This document shows, in pieces, positions 19,500 through 30,287 of a DNA stretch of 64,000 nucleotides (position 1 is the stretch's first letter; the number at the start of each line of letters is the position of its first letter). The translations under genes and the position numbers were made by a program. Below the pieces are notes generated by a model. The model worked only from the letters and a program-made list of their open reading frames with translations, had not been told where the DNA came from and searched no databases. Source of the stretch: Bremia lactucae (Eukaryota; Oomycota; Peronosporomycetes; Peronosporales; Peronosporaceae); the NCBI RefSeq assembly GCF_004359215.1, contig NC_090611.1:796627-860626 (forward strand), in the 5' to 3' direction.

Positions 19500-20418
19500 G
19501 CATCCCAGTCTTGAGCAGCGAACCGTTTATCTATGTCCGTTTCTAGGACGCTCTCGTCCATTGTGGACGAGGAACAGTCCACCAAGTTCTCTTCTGGAAC
19601 TGGTGTGACTATTTCGTTGATCTTTCCTTCCTTTAGTTCGGCAAGGAACAGATTCTACGACATCTCCAGGAGATTTACTATCTCCTCGGCAGATTTGGAG
19701 ATTTGCCGGAGCACCTCAACTGAAGATGCCTTTGCAATTTCGTCTTTGACGGCCTCAAAACACCTCGTTCGAAGGCTCGTCCTCTTAAAATAGGAACTGG
19801 TCCAAAAGTCACTCGTTTTGACGTGCCTCTCGGCTCTCTGCAGGGGTTATGGGACACATGGCTACTTGCCATTGCCCTTTTACTACCTCAGTCTCCACAA
19901 GCTGGGTAGGAATTGGTGACGTTTGACATCTCGTCAGCGCATCCTCAACTGTGTTTGACACGACCTCAGTTGCATACGCCTCTCGCAGGAGCACATCCTT
20001 TCCGGTCCTGCGTAGAGTTCGCATCTGTGCGTGTACGCCTCTCTATCCATGGTTGGTGTTTGACAACCATGGCATGCCTAGGATGAGGTCTTACGGACTC
20101 TCCATACCTAGCACTGTGAACTTCTCTTTACAAGAGAAGTCAATAAAGCTGAAGGCGAGTTCTACCTGAACTTTCTCAGACTTAACGAGCGCGCCGTTCG
20201 CTAAACGAACGGTTGCCTCTTCTCCCTTGCCATCCTGGCAAAGCGACCAAACATCGCAGGTCTCTTTCTTAGAGCCGTGAGTTTTACAAATGTTTTGATG
20301 CACCCGAATCCACTTGGATGGTCATCACCTGGTCATAGCCTCTTACTTGAGCGCTATAGACACGCAGGGTTGAGGTCCGAAATTTAAGGACTATGCTACC
20401 CATTTGTTCGACAACTTT
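19500..20418 (-). pseudogene. Gypsy B1: aspartic protease and spacer
   Basis: The minus strand carries the retropepsin motif VDSGAS near 20305-20325, followed after a frame change by KKETCDVWSLCQDGK, ATVRLANGALVKSEKVQVEL and FTVLGMESP (20250-20095). A long Ser/Thr/Glu-rich spacer to RT follows (19870-19510). A stop appears right after DSGASKHL, and the continuing protein is in a different frame. Exactly the same change occurs in copy B2. The N gap at 20419 cuts off gag. Confidence 0.8.
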
Positions 20419-20518
20419 NNNNNNNNNNNNNNNNNNNNNNNNNNNNNNNNNNNNNNNNNNNNNNNNNNNNNNNNNNNNNNNNNNNNNNNNNNNNNNNNNN
20501 NNNNNNNNNNNNNNNNNN
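20419..20518. other. Assembly gap (100 N)
   Basis: A run of about 100 N joining lineage B1 protease (minus) to lineage A2 pol (plus). The length is a conventional placeholder, so the true distance is unknown. Confidence 0.98.
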
Positions 20519-21600
20519 CCTAGGAACAAACCGAGACATTGAATGTCTCGGTCAATGACGGATCAAGAGTAGGCGCTTATACTCTTGATCTGAATGCGCC
20601 TCCGAAGTTAACTTCGGAGATAAATCAATTACCAACCCTAGAACCCAAGCGATTCTTGAGAGATCTGCATTGTGTTAGATTCAAGCAGATCTACGTACTC
20701 GTCAAAGAGGACGAATACGTAAACGATAATAGGTCAGCGGTAAATTTTGCAGAGAACGAACGGGCTCTCAGCAGCTCATCGATGGACGAAAGGGTCCTCG
20801 ATGTGAAGACTCGGATCGAGAGATATACTACTCAATCCTGGGAGTCACTTAAGACATATCCTTTATACAAGGATTTGATTGAATTCAGGGATGTATTCCC
20901 TGAAGCAGTTCCCTGCGAGTGGCCTAAGGATAAAGACACTCGACATGAGATCGAGCTCAAACCGGGCTCGAAGTACTTTGTCATGAAGCAGTGGCCACTG
21001 CCTCGTGAACAAGCACTTGCGATCGATCGATTAAAAGCGGGCCATGTGAGGGAGTCAACCTCCCCACATAGCTCTCCGACCTTCTGTGTACGAAATGCCA
21101 CAGGAGGGTGGCGGATAGTGCACGCATTCAACAAACTGAATGCTGCAACGACACCGGCTCAAACGCCGATACCTAGAGAAGACGTAATCAAAGATGGTAT
21201 GTCTAAGAGTACCATCTTTGCGTCTATAGGTCTGATCGATGGATTTTATCAGATCCTTATGCATGAACGGGATATCCCGTACACAGTAGTGAGCACACCC
21301 AGTGGGATGCTCTAGGAATGACTAGTAATGCCACAGGGGCTTAGTAACGCCCCTGGAACATTCAACAGATGCGTAATGAATCTGTTGAAACCGATGCGAG
21401 ATCGCACCGAGTTATTTTGACGATGTATTCGTCCATAGCCGAAGCGTGGACGGAAATGCTCGCACCGAGTTATTTCGACGATGTATTCGTCCATAGCCGA
21501 GCCACGGACGGAAAGACGGACGTGAAAGTTCATAAACTCAATTTCGTCAGGTTCTTACACTTATGCGAAAGCATAAGTTGCACGCAAATTTTAAAAAGTG
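20519..21600 (+). pseudogene. Gypsy A2: protease tail and reverse transcriptase
   Basis: The frame at 20539-21315 covers the spacer and the RT fingers/palm: IEFRDVFPEAVPCEWPKDKD, IELKPGSKYFVMKQWPLPRE, FASIGLIDGFYQILMHERDI and YTVVSTPSGML. A stop (TAG) replaces Trp in MLWEW at 21313. After it come LVMPQGLSNAPGTFNR and the active-site block SYFDDVFVHSRA (21465-21500), duplicated by a 58 bp tandem repeat that also shifts frame. Gag and most of the protease are in or beyond the gap. Confidence 0.88.
21402..21517 (+). repeat. 58 bp tandem duplication over the RT active site
   Basis: Two units starting at 21402 and 21460 repeat TCGCACCGAGTTATTT(T/C)GACG onward, covering the FDD motif twice. 58 is not a multiple of three, so the duplication disrupts the frame. 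Confidence 0.9.
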
Positions 21601-22406
21601 TTTATTCGCTGCAAGCGAAATACCACTTCTTGGACGCATCGTCGGTAAACACGGCGTGCGCCCTGATTTCGAAAAGATCAAGGCAATTACTTACTGGCCA
21701 GTTCCAGTCGATGCCAAGGGACTTAGAAGTTCCTTGGTTTTTAGCGGCGTATTTGCACAAGTACTCACACAATTATGCCGAAATGACAGTACATCTCTCT
21801 CGTCTCTTGAAAAAAGACGAGAAGTGGCTTTGGAACGCTGATTGTCAGCGTTTCTACGAAGGTATCAAGCAAAGCTTGATGCAATCGCCCGTCTTGGCGA
21901 TTGCAGATCAAGACAGACCATTACATGTGGTCTGTGGCGCCAGCGATTTCGCAATCGGCTATGCGTTAATGCAATACGATACAGACGGCGCGGAGCGCGT
22001 CGTCTGTTACCAATCGCGTCAGCTGCAATCAGCTGAACGCAATTATCCAGTGCGTGACAAGGAACTCCTTACCATGAAACATACACTGGCTAAATTTAGG
22101 GTCTATCTCCTCGAAGATAGACCGTTCATCGTATATACGGACCATGCGTCATTACGCGCGGCCGTAAACATCCCACACTTCTCGCAAAGAAGAGCGAGGT
22201 GGCTATCCTTCTTCGCGGAGTATAATTTCTCCGTGGAATTTGAACCAGAACGACTTAATGTCGTTGTTGATGCGTTATTACGCCGAACCGATATTGAGCC
22301 GGCTGCGCACTCCAAAATTGGAAAAAAATCCGACTGTTGCATATTCATTACAAGTTTATCGTCATCAACTTTGTTTGATGACATAAAAAGCCTAAACAAA
22401 AGTTAA
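21600..22406 (+). pseudogene. Gypsy A2: RT thumb and RNase H
   Basis: The plus-strand frame is largely intact from 21740 to 22406. It reads the tether (LKKDEKWLWNADCQRFYEGI), then the RNase H catalytic start DRPLHVVCGASDFAIGYALM, where the first catalytic Asp (usual VVCDAS) is Gly. It continues with SRQLQSAERNYPVRDKELL, FIVYTDHASLRAAVNIP and FSQRRARWLSFFAEYNFSVE. The thumb (VGKHGVRPDFEKIKAITYWP, about 21645) lies in another frame. The Asp to Gly change alone should kill RNase H. Confidence 0.88.
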
Positions 22407-23170
22407 AGACCTTATGCGTTTAATAGATCATCTGACGAATCCATCCAATTAATCTTTTAAAGATTTACTTGCTTTACATCGATCGTCATCCGATCGATAC
22501 ACAACACGCAAAGGCTTACTGTACTACACAGCCGTTGCCGGCGATACTCCACGTGTCGTCATTTCAACTCACAATAATTTGCGCTTGCGCATCATGTATG
22601 AGTGTCACGATGCACTAACAAGTGGGCATCGTGGACGTGAGAAAACTTATCTCAGAGCAAGTCGCGACTTTTACTGGCCCCGCCAGTATCGGTTCGTGCG
22701 CAAGTACATTCGTGCTTTTGAAGTATGCCAACGGGTGAAGCCTAGCCTTTCATCCCGTGCACCTCTCCAACCTCTACCACTGCCGGCAGAATGCTGGCAG
22801 TCCGTATCTATGGACTTCGTCTTCGAATTTCCCGAAGGCGATCACACAAACAATGATATCCTTGTTTTTGTAGACAGATTCAGCAAGATGGTACATCTTG
22901 TTGCAGTACCAAAGTCGATCACGGCTCCGGGTTGTGCCCGTGTCTTTATCGACGCGGTATTCAAACTCCACCGTTTATTCCGGGAACTAGTATCGGATAG
23001 AGATCCACGATTCACGGCGGAGTTTTGGCAATCCGTGTTCCAATCTCTCGGAACACGGCTGACTATGTCAACTTCTAATCATCCAGAGACAGATGGCCAT
23101 ACGGAACGCGTAAATCGCGTCCTCGAAGAGATACTTCGAGGTTACGTCCAATCGTATCCGAATTAAAGCG
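22407..23170 (+). pseudogene. Gypsy A2: integrase
   Basis: The frame at 22579-23166 carries most of the enzyme. The zinc finger has HDALTSGHRGREKTYLRASR, but FEVCQRVK shows Phe where copy A1 keeps the first Cys. The three catalytic blocks are SVSMDFVFEFP (Asp), VSDRDPRFTAEFWQSVFQ (Asp) and HPETDGHTERVNRVLEEI (Glu), all intact. The frame stops at 23164 in a YPNXSEF context. This is the best integrase core in the window, but the zinc-finger Cys loss and the stop suggest it is dead. Confidence 0.9.
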
Positions 23171-24430
23171 AGTTTACAGATGGTAAAATTCGCCATCAAC
23201 ATTTGATGCATGCGTCTGCAACGCATACACCATTCTTCGTGAATGGCTTACGCCATCCACGCTACCCACCCAATTAGAGGGATCCTCTAGTTTAGGGGGG
23301 GGTGGACTCGCACGAGCAAAACCATTTCTGGCTCATGCTCATCACGCGTCGAAGTTACCAACGACGCGAGTGATGTCGATGTCGAAGCAATCGACATTGA
23401 AGATGAGAAAGATCTCATGGCAGTGCGCACAAAGCGCACTGAAAAAGACAAAACAAGTAAGTCAGCAGAAGAATTTCTGCTGGCTCGAGAATTAGTAATC
23501 TGTTCATACAGAATTCCATTACTAACGCAGTGGACCGTCAGAAACGGAACGCAGACATTAATGGAAGAGCAAATGTTCTTTCAGTGAAATTAATGACCTA
23601 ATACTAATCCTTACGGTAACTTACCTAAGCGAGCAGTCACTATTAGGGGTAGCTCTTTACGGTAAACTTCCTAAGCGTGTGGTCACTAATGCGGGTAGCA
23701 GTATAAGACTACCCAAGTTCATTAGGCCATTCCGTGTACTGCATCGCAGAGGCAATGCGTACACAATAGAACTACCACGTAGGATGCGAACGCATCCTAT
23801 GTTTACGTTTGTCGGCTCCGCCCGTACTATCAGTACGCGGTTTCTTCCGAGGACGGATCTGACCACCGATTTAAAGAATCTTTAAGCGATTCTTGTGGTC
23901 ACGGACCAGGTTCTCATGCTGAATCTTGAGATTCTCGTGTCGGGTCCGAAGATTCTCAAAACTGCGATGCGCTGACGACAGCACATCACGAAGAGCGTGA
24001 TACTTCCGTTCGTACTCCGATATTGAGTACGCATTCTTAGAACGATTTCCAAATGTTTGATATAGTGAGCTTGCACCGTCTGCTCCAACAAGTGACGCTT
24101 ACCGCACTCGTGATCATGCCCTCCCCAAATACATGGAGGTAGCGGTCGAGCTTGTCGATCTTCGACTCTAGATCCGACACACGGTTCGGATCTAATTTTC
24201 TCCACCACCATAATTATTGGTGGATTCCCACGCTGGTCAACGTTTCCTTGTGGAACGTATTCTAAGCCACTGAGATGTGAAGGGGCAGCGAACGAGTTAT
24301 CTGGTTCGCTAGCGCGGTTATCTACCTTCGCATGACAGCTGGGAGCCTCGTTCCCAGCTGATTGTTGACGTTGAGGGCCTCGTCCGTCAGTACGACGAGA
24401 CCCACCCGATGGTTCAGAAGGTCCATCGGA
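23171..24430 (+). pseudogene. Gypsy A2: integrase C-terminus and chromodomain remnant
   Basis: This corresponds to A1 370-1673. Fragments include VDRQKRNADI (about 23530), FIRPFRVLHRRGNAYTIELP (23718-23777) and chromodomain pieces (SWEPRSQLIVDVEGLVRQYD near 24340-24400). The linker has stops in the sense frame, for example TGA in GCTGAATCTTGA near 23925. A short local duplication of the CTTACGGTAAACTT block is visible at 23610-23680. Not functional. Confidence 0.8.
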
Positions 24431-24900
24431 AAACACGCGCCCTGGCGCATGTAAATTGACTGCAAAACGTCAATGGCATCGCGCATCTCGATAGAGATGC
24501 GAGCCCTTTCCAAGGGCGAAGAACGGGAATAAACATCCCCTTTAACTCGTTTCGTGTTGTCAACACAAAACGGATAGGGATCGCCCCACGTAAGGCATGG
24601 AGGTCCTGCCTCACGAGACAACCGATGCAATTTATCTCTTGCACCGGTTGGAGTTCCTTTCTCAAACTTAACGCGAATCGCGTTAAGTCTATGAAGCCAG
24701 GCTTCGCGTCCAATGTCTTTGACATTGCGAATAAACGCCCTCCAGGCTTGCATAAGCGAGACTTTATCTCGCTTGTTGTTGCCACTATACTATTGATGCT
24801 TAAGAAAATCATCGAGATAAAAATCTTCCTCAGCGCGAAAGTTGTTCGCGCTGGGATCAAGGCCATGTAGCTTTGTCGCAATAAATAATGGATATTTATT
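23882..24900 (-). pseudogene. Antisense accessory ORF of gypsy A2 (broken)
   Basis: Minus-strand homologue of 970-2073. The frame at 24753-24322 begins with an ATG that copy A1 has lost: MQAWRAFIRNVKDIGREAWL. It then runs through DKLHRLSREAGPPCLTWGDP and SIEMRDAIDVLQSIY before shifting frame. The 24436-23882 frame continues with the low-complexity part and coiled-coil remnants. The upstream acidic segment is deleted: about 510 bases of A1 are missing at 24903. Because of this deletion the antisense frame now lies only 180 bases from the LTR. Confidence 0.55.
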
Positions 24901-25062
24901 GTGAGGAGTAACAGCCGAAGACGCCGCACTATTCGCTTACCGCATGGACTTTTTAATAATGCGATAAAACTAAAAATGATGGTTCTGACCAATTAAGATC
25001 GTTTTCAATCAAGTGGTCTTATAGTGACCACTCTATTCAATAACAATCGGAGGGATTGTCGT

Positions 25063-25077
25063 ATAAGGGAGCGGTGA
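25063..25077 (+). other. Polypurine tract of gypsy A2
   Basis: ATAAGGGAGCGGTGA lies immediately before the LTR start. It is a slightly decayed version of the A1 tract. Confidence 0.5.
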
Positions 25078-25455
25078 TGCAACAGGTGTATCGTTACATG
25101 AAATTAACACTTAAAGGTTGTTAATTAATATATATTTTTAAAAGGTAGATAAAATTAAAGCTTATATATTGGTAAATATAGGCCATTATATCTACTTTCT
25201 CCGCGGTCCAGTCAGCGCTGGACGCGTGCAAAGAGAGAGACATTCGTATTAGTTTATGTCTAAATTAATATTAAAAAGATAGAAACAGAAGAACTCAATT
25301 ATAATTAATAGAGTTTACTTTAATCTCTCTGCATCAAAGAGAGTTTTTCTCTGCACGTACTATTGAACGTGAAGTGACGTGAGGCACCACTCGCAATGAA
25401 GCAGTGCGAAGTCGACTTGTACTGAAGCAGTACAAGTCGTCAGTGCCCCGTTACA
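25078..25455 (+). repeat. 3' LTR of gypsy A2
   Basis: 378 bp, starting TGCAACAGGTG (decayed from TGTAACGGGGTG) and ending CAGTGCCCCGTTACA. It is colinear with 2759-3205 but about 70 bp shorter, through a central deletion. The terminal hairpin is kept at 25414-25438 with loop AAG. Confidence 0.85.
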
Positions 25456-25566
25456 ATGTCACTTTGCTTCATTTCTGACTCCATAAGGTGGAAATGCTGC
25501 AAGCGAGCGACCCGATCCAGATAAGAGTATAGAGGGCCACATCATCTTCTTTGGCAGGCCGATGTG

Positions 25567-26000
25567 TCAAGGACACCAACCTCTTAACGTCAAACCATAA
25601 AACGGGTTGTCAATCAACAACTTGCAGCGCTTCTTTATCCGCTGCATTACCCATGACCCGCTGTCGAGTATCCAGGCATCTGAACTCAAGCTTTCAGTAA
25701 TATCGTTTGGATTATCAAAATCGTCGCGGTTTCCTCTGGCCTCCTGAATCGCCAAAACTATATTTTCGGCTGATTTTCCGTGTCGGCCATTATTTCGAAG
25801 TTCTCGTTTGGATTTGCAGTCGGATTCACGTGTCCGACTTGACCGCAATTATAACACGTGCGGGTCTCCTTGCGCCCCACCTTATCTTCAATGTTGGCCA
25901 ACACCTCTTTTCCAAAAGCTCGACCGAGCGAGATTCGTGCTCGATCGCTTGGGCGAAATGAGCCAATTCCCTGTTGAAATATGCACAAAAAAGGTGCATA
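25567..26000 (-). pseudogene. Copia gag-protease fragment
   Basis: Minus strand. TCYNCGQVGHVNPTANP (about 25870-25820) is a gag zinc knuckle (CX2CX4H) whose last Cys has been lost. It is followed after a shift by the protease motif AWILDSGSWVMQ (about 25695-25660), the copia form of DSG. It is a second copia lineage, unrelated to the nearby plus-strand gag. Confidence 0.7.
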
Positions 26001-26281
26001 GGGCGACGTTTCAAGTTACACGCAGAGAAGGTGCGTCATGCGACTTTCCAAGATGCACACAAAGAAGGTACAGTGAGTGCAAATTTAGGGTTTATTACTC
26101 ACCTAGGTTACACAGTCGCATGCTCTATGATGTTTCAGATACTAATTAACTCATTTTAAGTAATTTAGGACAGGCTACTTAGTGAAGCACAAGTAGGATT
26201 AAGATAATACATACTAGTTTCCCATTTACTACTTCGTTCATAAGCTAACCCCCTTCTTATTTTTTCTACACCGTTTTAACA

Positions 26282-26296
26282 GGTCATGAGCCCAAC
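26282..26296 (+). other. Primer binding site of a plus-strand copia, half-tRNA type
   Basis: An LTR-like end (TTTTAACA at 26274-26281) is followed at once by GGTCATGAGCCCAAC, one base different from the 13 kb site over its first 12 bases and again matching the anticodon region of initiator tRNA-Met. The gag ATG (26286) lies inside it. Confidence 0.6.
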
Positions 26297-26692
26297 TACC
26301 AACTCACCTGCAAGTGATGTCGAACTTCCGACATCTTCTAGTCACGAAAGGGCTAGGTCGGAATCGGCAACAACCATACCACCTCAAACCTCTGAACGGG
26401 TACGGAAACTGAGGCGCTATCCAAGATGATGGATATGCTTACTAGGATGGATAAACAAATGAAGAAGATAGAAGCATCTCGATCCAGGTTGACCGAGGAT
26501 GAAAAGATAAGAGGTGCGGTTGAAAGTGGGATGTTTACATCTATGCTAGGTGCGGATTTCGCTGGTCGACTACACCGCGATTCTTTGGACAATTCCTTGG
26601 TGAGGGGTCGAAATGAAATTTGGGTAACCAAAATCGGTACTATCCATGGGCACGAGCTTGGGTGGCACAGAAGGAACAATAAATCCCTTTAA
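26286..26692 (+). pseudogene. Copia-type gag, N-terminal part
   Basis: The first frame starts MSPTTNSPASDVELPTSSSH and shifts near 26400. The second frame (26426-26692) has MMDMLTRMDKQMKKIEASRS, a short coiled coil, and ends HELGWHRRNNKSL. The placement directly after an LTR end and primer site identifies it as gag. The family assignment rests on position and the copia RNase H at 27367 more than on sequence. Confidence 0.5.
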
Positions 26693-26818
26693 CCCTGTGC
26701 AATTTCCTCCGTTTCAACCTCAAAGCCCCCAGTGCCGACTCAGCGAACGTAACCCCTGGTAAATTACAGGACACCGGAAGCCAGACAACGAAAATTGGCT
26801 ATTCGAATGTTCGCTGGG

Positions 26819-26877
26819 TGTAACGGGGCACTGCGACTTGTACTGTTTCAGTACAAGTCCACTTCACACTGCTTCAG
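26819..26877 (-). repeat. Terminal fragment of a gypsy A-type LTR
   Basis: The plus strand reads TGTAACGGGGCACTGCGACT, which is the reverse complement of the last bases of the A LTRs, including the 11 bp hairpin (26835-26859). Only about 59 bases remain. They lie between copia gag and an unrelated frame. Confidence 0.8.
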
Positions 26878-26879
26878 AT

Positions 26880-27150
26880 GGGGAAAGACGTTTTGGAGAC
26901 AGATTGACATGGCCCAAGAATCATGTGGAATTCTTTGGACGAAGAGTGTCAAATCTGACGTTTTTAGACAATATCTTACGGGCACTGCTGGGACATTCTC
27001 AGCAAACAAGTGGATTCATGTGGCAAGTTTTACCAACTCTAGAATACGTGATGAAGAGGATGCACGACACGTTCAAGACAACAATAACTGCTGCTCAGCG
27101 ATTAAACTCTTTACTAATAAAAGGAGGCGTGGCGGTCTTGGCCTGAGCAT
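26880..27150 (+). pseudogene. Possible DNA-transposase (hAT-like) fragment
   Basis: A plus-strand frame of about 90 codons with [36 protein letters not shown] and [14 protein letters not shown]. The helical pattern around [11 protein letters not shown] recalls the central part of hAT transposases, but no catalytic residues are included. It could be any single-copy gene fragment captured between elements. Confidence 0.25.
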
Positions 27151-27366
27151 TTTTTATACTTAGTGGCTGTGAGCAATGCAGCAGGGGGCGGGGGGTTACA
27201 AGTACTGGACAATATTGTCAGATACGCCTCCCCTGATTTGGCTCCCATTTTAATGGCCAAGTACTCAACCCAGAGAACCGATTTTTTGGTTCAAGCTGAA
27301 GCTGATTTTTTTGCAAGCTGAAGCTTTGAAGAACCGATGTCGCTGCGAGTGGATAACTAAGCTGCT

Positions 27367-27618
27367 TTGAAGCAGGTTGATGGCAAGAGAGCACCAGCCA
27401 AGGCCAAACATGTTTATGTTCGCATCAAGGTTGTCGGTGGTTTTACTAAGCGTGAAATTATAACACCCGAGTATCGAGAGACTTTGAATATGCCTGCGGA
27501 CATACTTACAAAGGCGTTGGCTGCATCAAGACTGGATGAATTGCGCCAAGTGATCGGTTTAAAGAAAGTAGATTTAAGTCGACGATGGAAAAGCAAGGAT
27601 CAAGTGTTTTTGTCATGA
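27367..27618 (+). pseudogene. Copia RNase H C-terminal fragment
   Basis: A plus-strand frame with AKHVYVRIKVVGGFTKREI, then MPADILTKALAASRLDELRQ, the standard end of copia polyproteins. It is followed by a polypurine tract (GTCGACGAGGAGGAG, 27624-27638) and an LTR-like start at 27639. With the gag at 26286 it brackets a copia element whose middle has been deleted or replaced. Confidence 0.75.
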
Positions 27619-27638
27619 ACAGTGTCGACGAGGAGGAG

Positions 27639-28279
27639 TTTTGAAAGACAAGCTTCAAGGTGATGAACCAACAAAGTGGTTCGTGTAGTATTTATCGTCA
27701 TCGTGTTTCCGCGGACGACTGTAGGAGTTTCGTTTTCTAATTTCTCCTGCCGTGAAATTCGTAGCAAGCTAGGAGAAATAAAGCTAATAACACTCTCTAT
27801 TTTGCCTCATTTTGTATGTCCACTAGTTTGTTTGTTCCATTCCACTTCTTACAGGTGAGTTGCTTCCATGTCACCCCTTCCCTAGGTGGCGGGTGACGAC
27901 ATAGCTTGTGGTCTTTCCTGCTGGCAAACTGATCTAAATAAGCTGTTACGGGCTAGTCTGGGTCCTCTTGTATTTAAATCCAACATTTTCCTTTTCTTTC
28001 AAATTTCAAATTTCAAACTATCAATTGATATTTCAAATTGATTAAAAAGTGTAATAGTTCGTGTCTGTCATGGCGAAATCGATTTGCAAATTATAAGCAG
28101 TAGGTAGAAAGTTTTAACTCCTATAAGAAGAATGATATAAAATATTATCTCCTACAAGCAACGGTGATGACTTTCAATCGCTAAATTCAATACTAAGACT
28201 TTTTCTTTCAGATGATTAAAATGGTAAACTGGATGCTTATAATTCATATCGACCTTCTGGCATCTCTAGGCTGCTTAAG
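27639..28279 (+). repeat. Probable copia 3' LTR start and AT-rich spacer
   Basis: TTTTGAAAGACAAGC after the polypurine tract parallels TGTTGAAGGTGGAAC in the 13 kb element (minus strand), so the 3' LTR probably begins here. Its end is not defined. From about 27860 to 28279 the DNA is AT-rich and holds the 3' flank of the tubulin gene. No other gene is seen. Confidence 0.35.
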
Positions 28280-29632
28280 TTAATACTCCTCACCAATTTC
28301 TTCGTCCTCACCCTCCGCTGTCTCAGCCGACACTTCTTCATAGTCCTTTTCTAAAGCCGCCAGGTCCTCTCGAGCTTCCGAAAACTCTCCTTCTTCCATG
28401 CCTTCACCCACAAACCAGTGTACAAACGCACGTTTCGCGTACATGAGATCAAATTTGTGGTTAATGCGTGAAAACACTTCGGCAATAGCGCTCGTATTCG
28501 AGATCATACACACAGCACGCTGTACTCGAGCCAGGTCGCCACCAGGCACTACAGATGGCGGCTGGTAATTAATGCCACACTTAAAGCCTGTCGGACACCA
28601 ATCCACGAATTGAATTGTGCGCTTGGTCTTGATCGAAGCCACGGCCGCGTTCACGTCTTTTGGAACGACATCACCACGGTACATAAGGCACGTCGCCATG
28701 TATTTGCCATGACGTGGGTCACACTTGGCCATCATCGAGGCAGGTTCAAAGGCGCTATTAGTGATCTCCGCCACGGACAGTTGTTCATGATAAGCTTTTT
28801 CAGCGGAGATAACAGGAGCGTACGAGCTCAGCATGAAATGGATACGCGGATACGGCACGAGATTAGTTTGAAACTCGGTAATGTCGACATTTAGCGACCC
28901 ATCGAAACGTAGCGAAGTTGTGAGCGAGGAAATCACTTGCGCAATTAATCGATTAAGATTCGTATACGTGGGTCGCTCGAGGTCTAAAGATCGACGGCAA
29001 ATGTCATAAATGGCCTCGTTATCGAGCATGACTGCCACGTCAGTGTGCTCCAGTAAAGCGTGAGTGGAAAGGACCGAGTTGTAAGGCTCTACTATAGCTC
29101 CTGAGAGGAGCGGAGACGGATAGATGGTAAATCCGAGCTTACTCTTGCGGCCATAGTCGACGGAAAGACGCTCGAGTAGCAGCGAGCCAAAGCCAGAGCC
29201 CGTGCCGCCACCAACTGCGTTAAACACCATAAAACCTTGCAGACCCGTGCACGAATCGGCAAGTTTACGGATCCGGTCAAGCACGTGGTCTACGACTTCC
29301 TTGCCTATCGTGTAGTGGCCACGAGCGTAGTTGTTAGCGGCATCTTCTTTGCCAGAAATGATCTGTTCGGGGTGGTATAGCTGACGGTAGGTACCCGTGC
29401 GCACTTCGTCACAGACCGTGGGCTCCAAGTCGACAAACACAGCCCGCGGGACGTACTTCCCCGAGCCGATCTCGGAGAAGAAGGTCGAGAACGAGTCGTC
29501 ACTCCTGCCAGTTGAGTCGCTAGGGAACTGGCCGTCTGGCTGGATACCGTGCTCGAGGCAGTAGAGTTCCCAACACGAGTTCCCGACCTGGATGCCACCC
29601 TGGCCAAGGTGGATAGACAAGATCTCGCGCAT
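28280..29632 (-). CDS. Divergent alpha-tubulin (copy 1)
   Basis: An intact single-exon gene of 450 residues that forms the alpha/beta-tubulin dimer of microtubules. The GTP-binding loop GGGTGSG (about 142-148) and the catalytic-loop Glu in [14 protein letters not shown] are present. The C-terminus ends EEIGEEY, keeping the terminal Tyr for detyrosination cycles. Unusual points: residue 40 is Ser ([10 protein letters not shown]) where alpha-tubulins usually have the acetylated Lys40, and that loop is one residue short; the start is MREI, not MREC; and residue 12 is Gly (GQGGIQVGN), not Ala. It lies head to head with 30288-31646. This could be a flagellar or stage-specific isotype (inference). 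Confidence 0.97.
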   Translation of the reverse strand: MREILSIHLGQGGIQVGNSCWELYCLEHGIQPDGQFPSDSTGRSDDSFSTFFSEIGSGKYVPRAVFVDLEPTVCDEVRTGTYRQLYHPEQIISGKEDAANNYARGHYTIGKEVVDHVLDRIRKLADSCTGLQGFMVFNAVGGGTGSGFGSLLLERLSVDYGRKSKLGFTIYPSPLLSGAIVEPYNSVLSTHALLEHTDVAVMLDNEAIYDICRRSLDLERPTYTNLNRLIAQVISSLTTSLRFDGSLNVDITEFQTNLVPYPRIHFMLSSYAPVISAEKAYHEQLSVAEITNSAFEPASMMAKCDPRHGKYMATCLMYRGDVVPKDVNAAVASIKTKRTIQFVDWCPTGFKCGINYQPPSVVPGGDLARVQRAVCMISNTSAIAEVFSRINHKFDLMYAKRAFVHWFVGEGMEEGEFSEAREDLAALEKDYEEVSAETAEGEDEEIGEEY

Positions 29633-30287
29633 GTTGAAGCGAGTTGCTAGGAGTAAAAAGTTTTAGAGGCAATGAAGGTGTGAATGGTTTGTGTGTTGTT
29701 GGACAATGCGTGCAGGAACGACTCCGCCAGTCAGACAAAACGAAGGATGTTTATAAAAATTGAGATTCTATATATTATGCAAGTATGAGACACACAATGT
29801 TGTCGGGAGCTTCGGCATTAAATTACAGGAGAGATCCGCAAACATTTATACAAAAAGTGAGACCGAGTTTGAACGAACTCAAACATCTATTACTGAATTA
29901 ATGTGAAATTCGATCGTTGTGTAATAAAGAGCCGCCAGTGCTACGATACGACAGCAGCGCGACATGTTCGTACTGGTCGCCACTTTTGTCTCCTTGAACC
30001 TTAATTCTGTATTTTTTCATAGACTTTTCGCAGCTGCAAATCTTTTACACTTGTGTTAATTACATCACCGACAAAGGTTAGTTGAATTCATTATTATAAC
30101 ACCAGCGACAGGACCTAGAATGAACGGCCTATTATTTGCCAAAAAGCGATTTTTCAAACATTCAAACGAAATGGGCGGCGTGCGGACTCCCTTTCCCCTT
30201 TTGCGCGCCATTCTCCAACTCGACTGTAGACGCCCTCACAACGTTTCCAGTTGACCGTTGACGACCAACACTCTGCTAATACTAAAG
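29633..30287. promoter_or_regulatory. Shared promoter region of the divergent tubulin pair
   Basis: 655 bp between two outward-reading tubulin start codons, so both promoters must lie here. A CCATTCT at 30208-30214, 75 bases before the plus-strand ATG, fits the oomycete initiator consensus YCAYTYY. No TATA box is clear, and no other gene is seen in the interval. Confidence 0.5.

Noticed and set aside
24414..24992. A 192-codon open minus-strand frame opposite the gypsy A2 tail.
   Set aside because: It overlaps the antisense frame in another phase, its equivalent in A1 is interrupted, and it shows none of the E/A conservation that supports the chosen frame.
30258..30287. Upstream in-frame ATG for alpha-tubulin copy 2.
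   Set aside because: It would add ten residues before MREI, which is invariant as the tubulin N-terminus.
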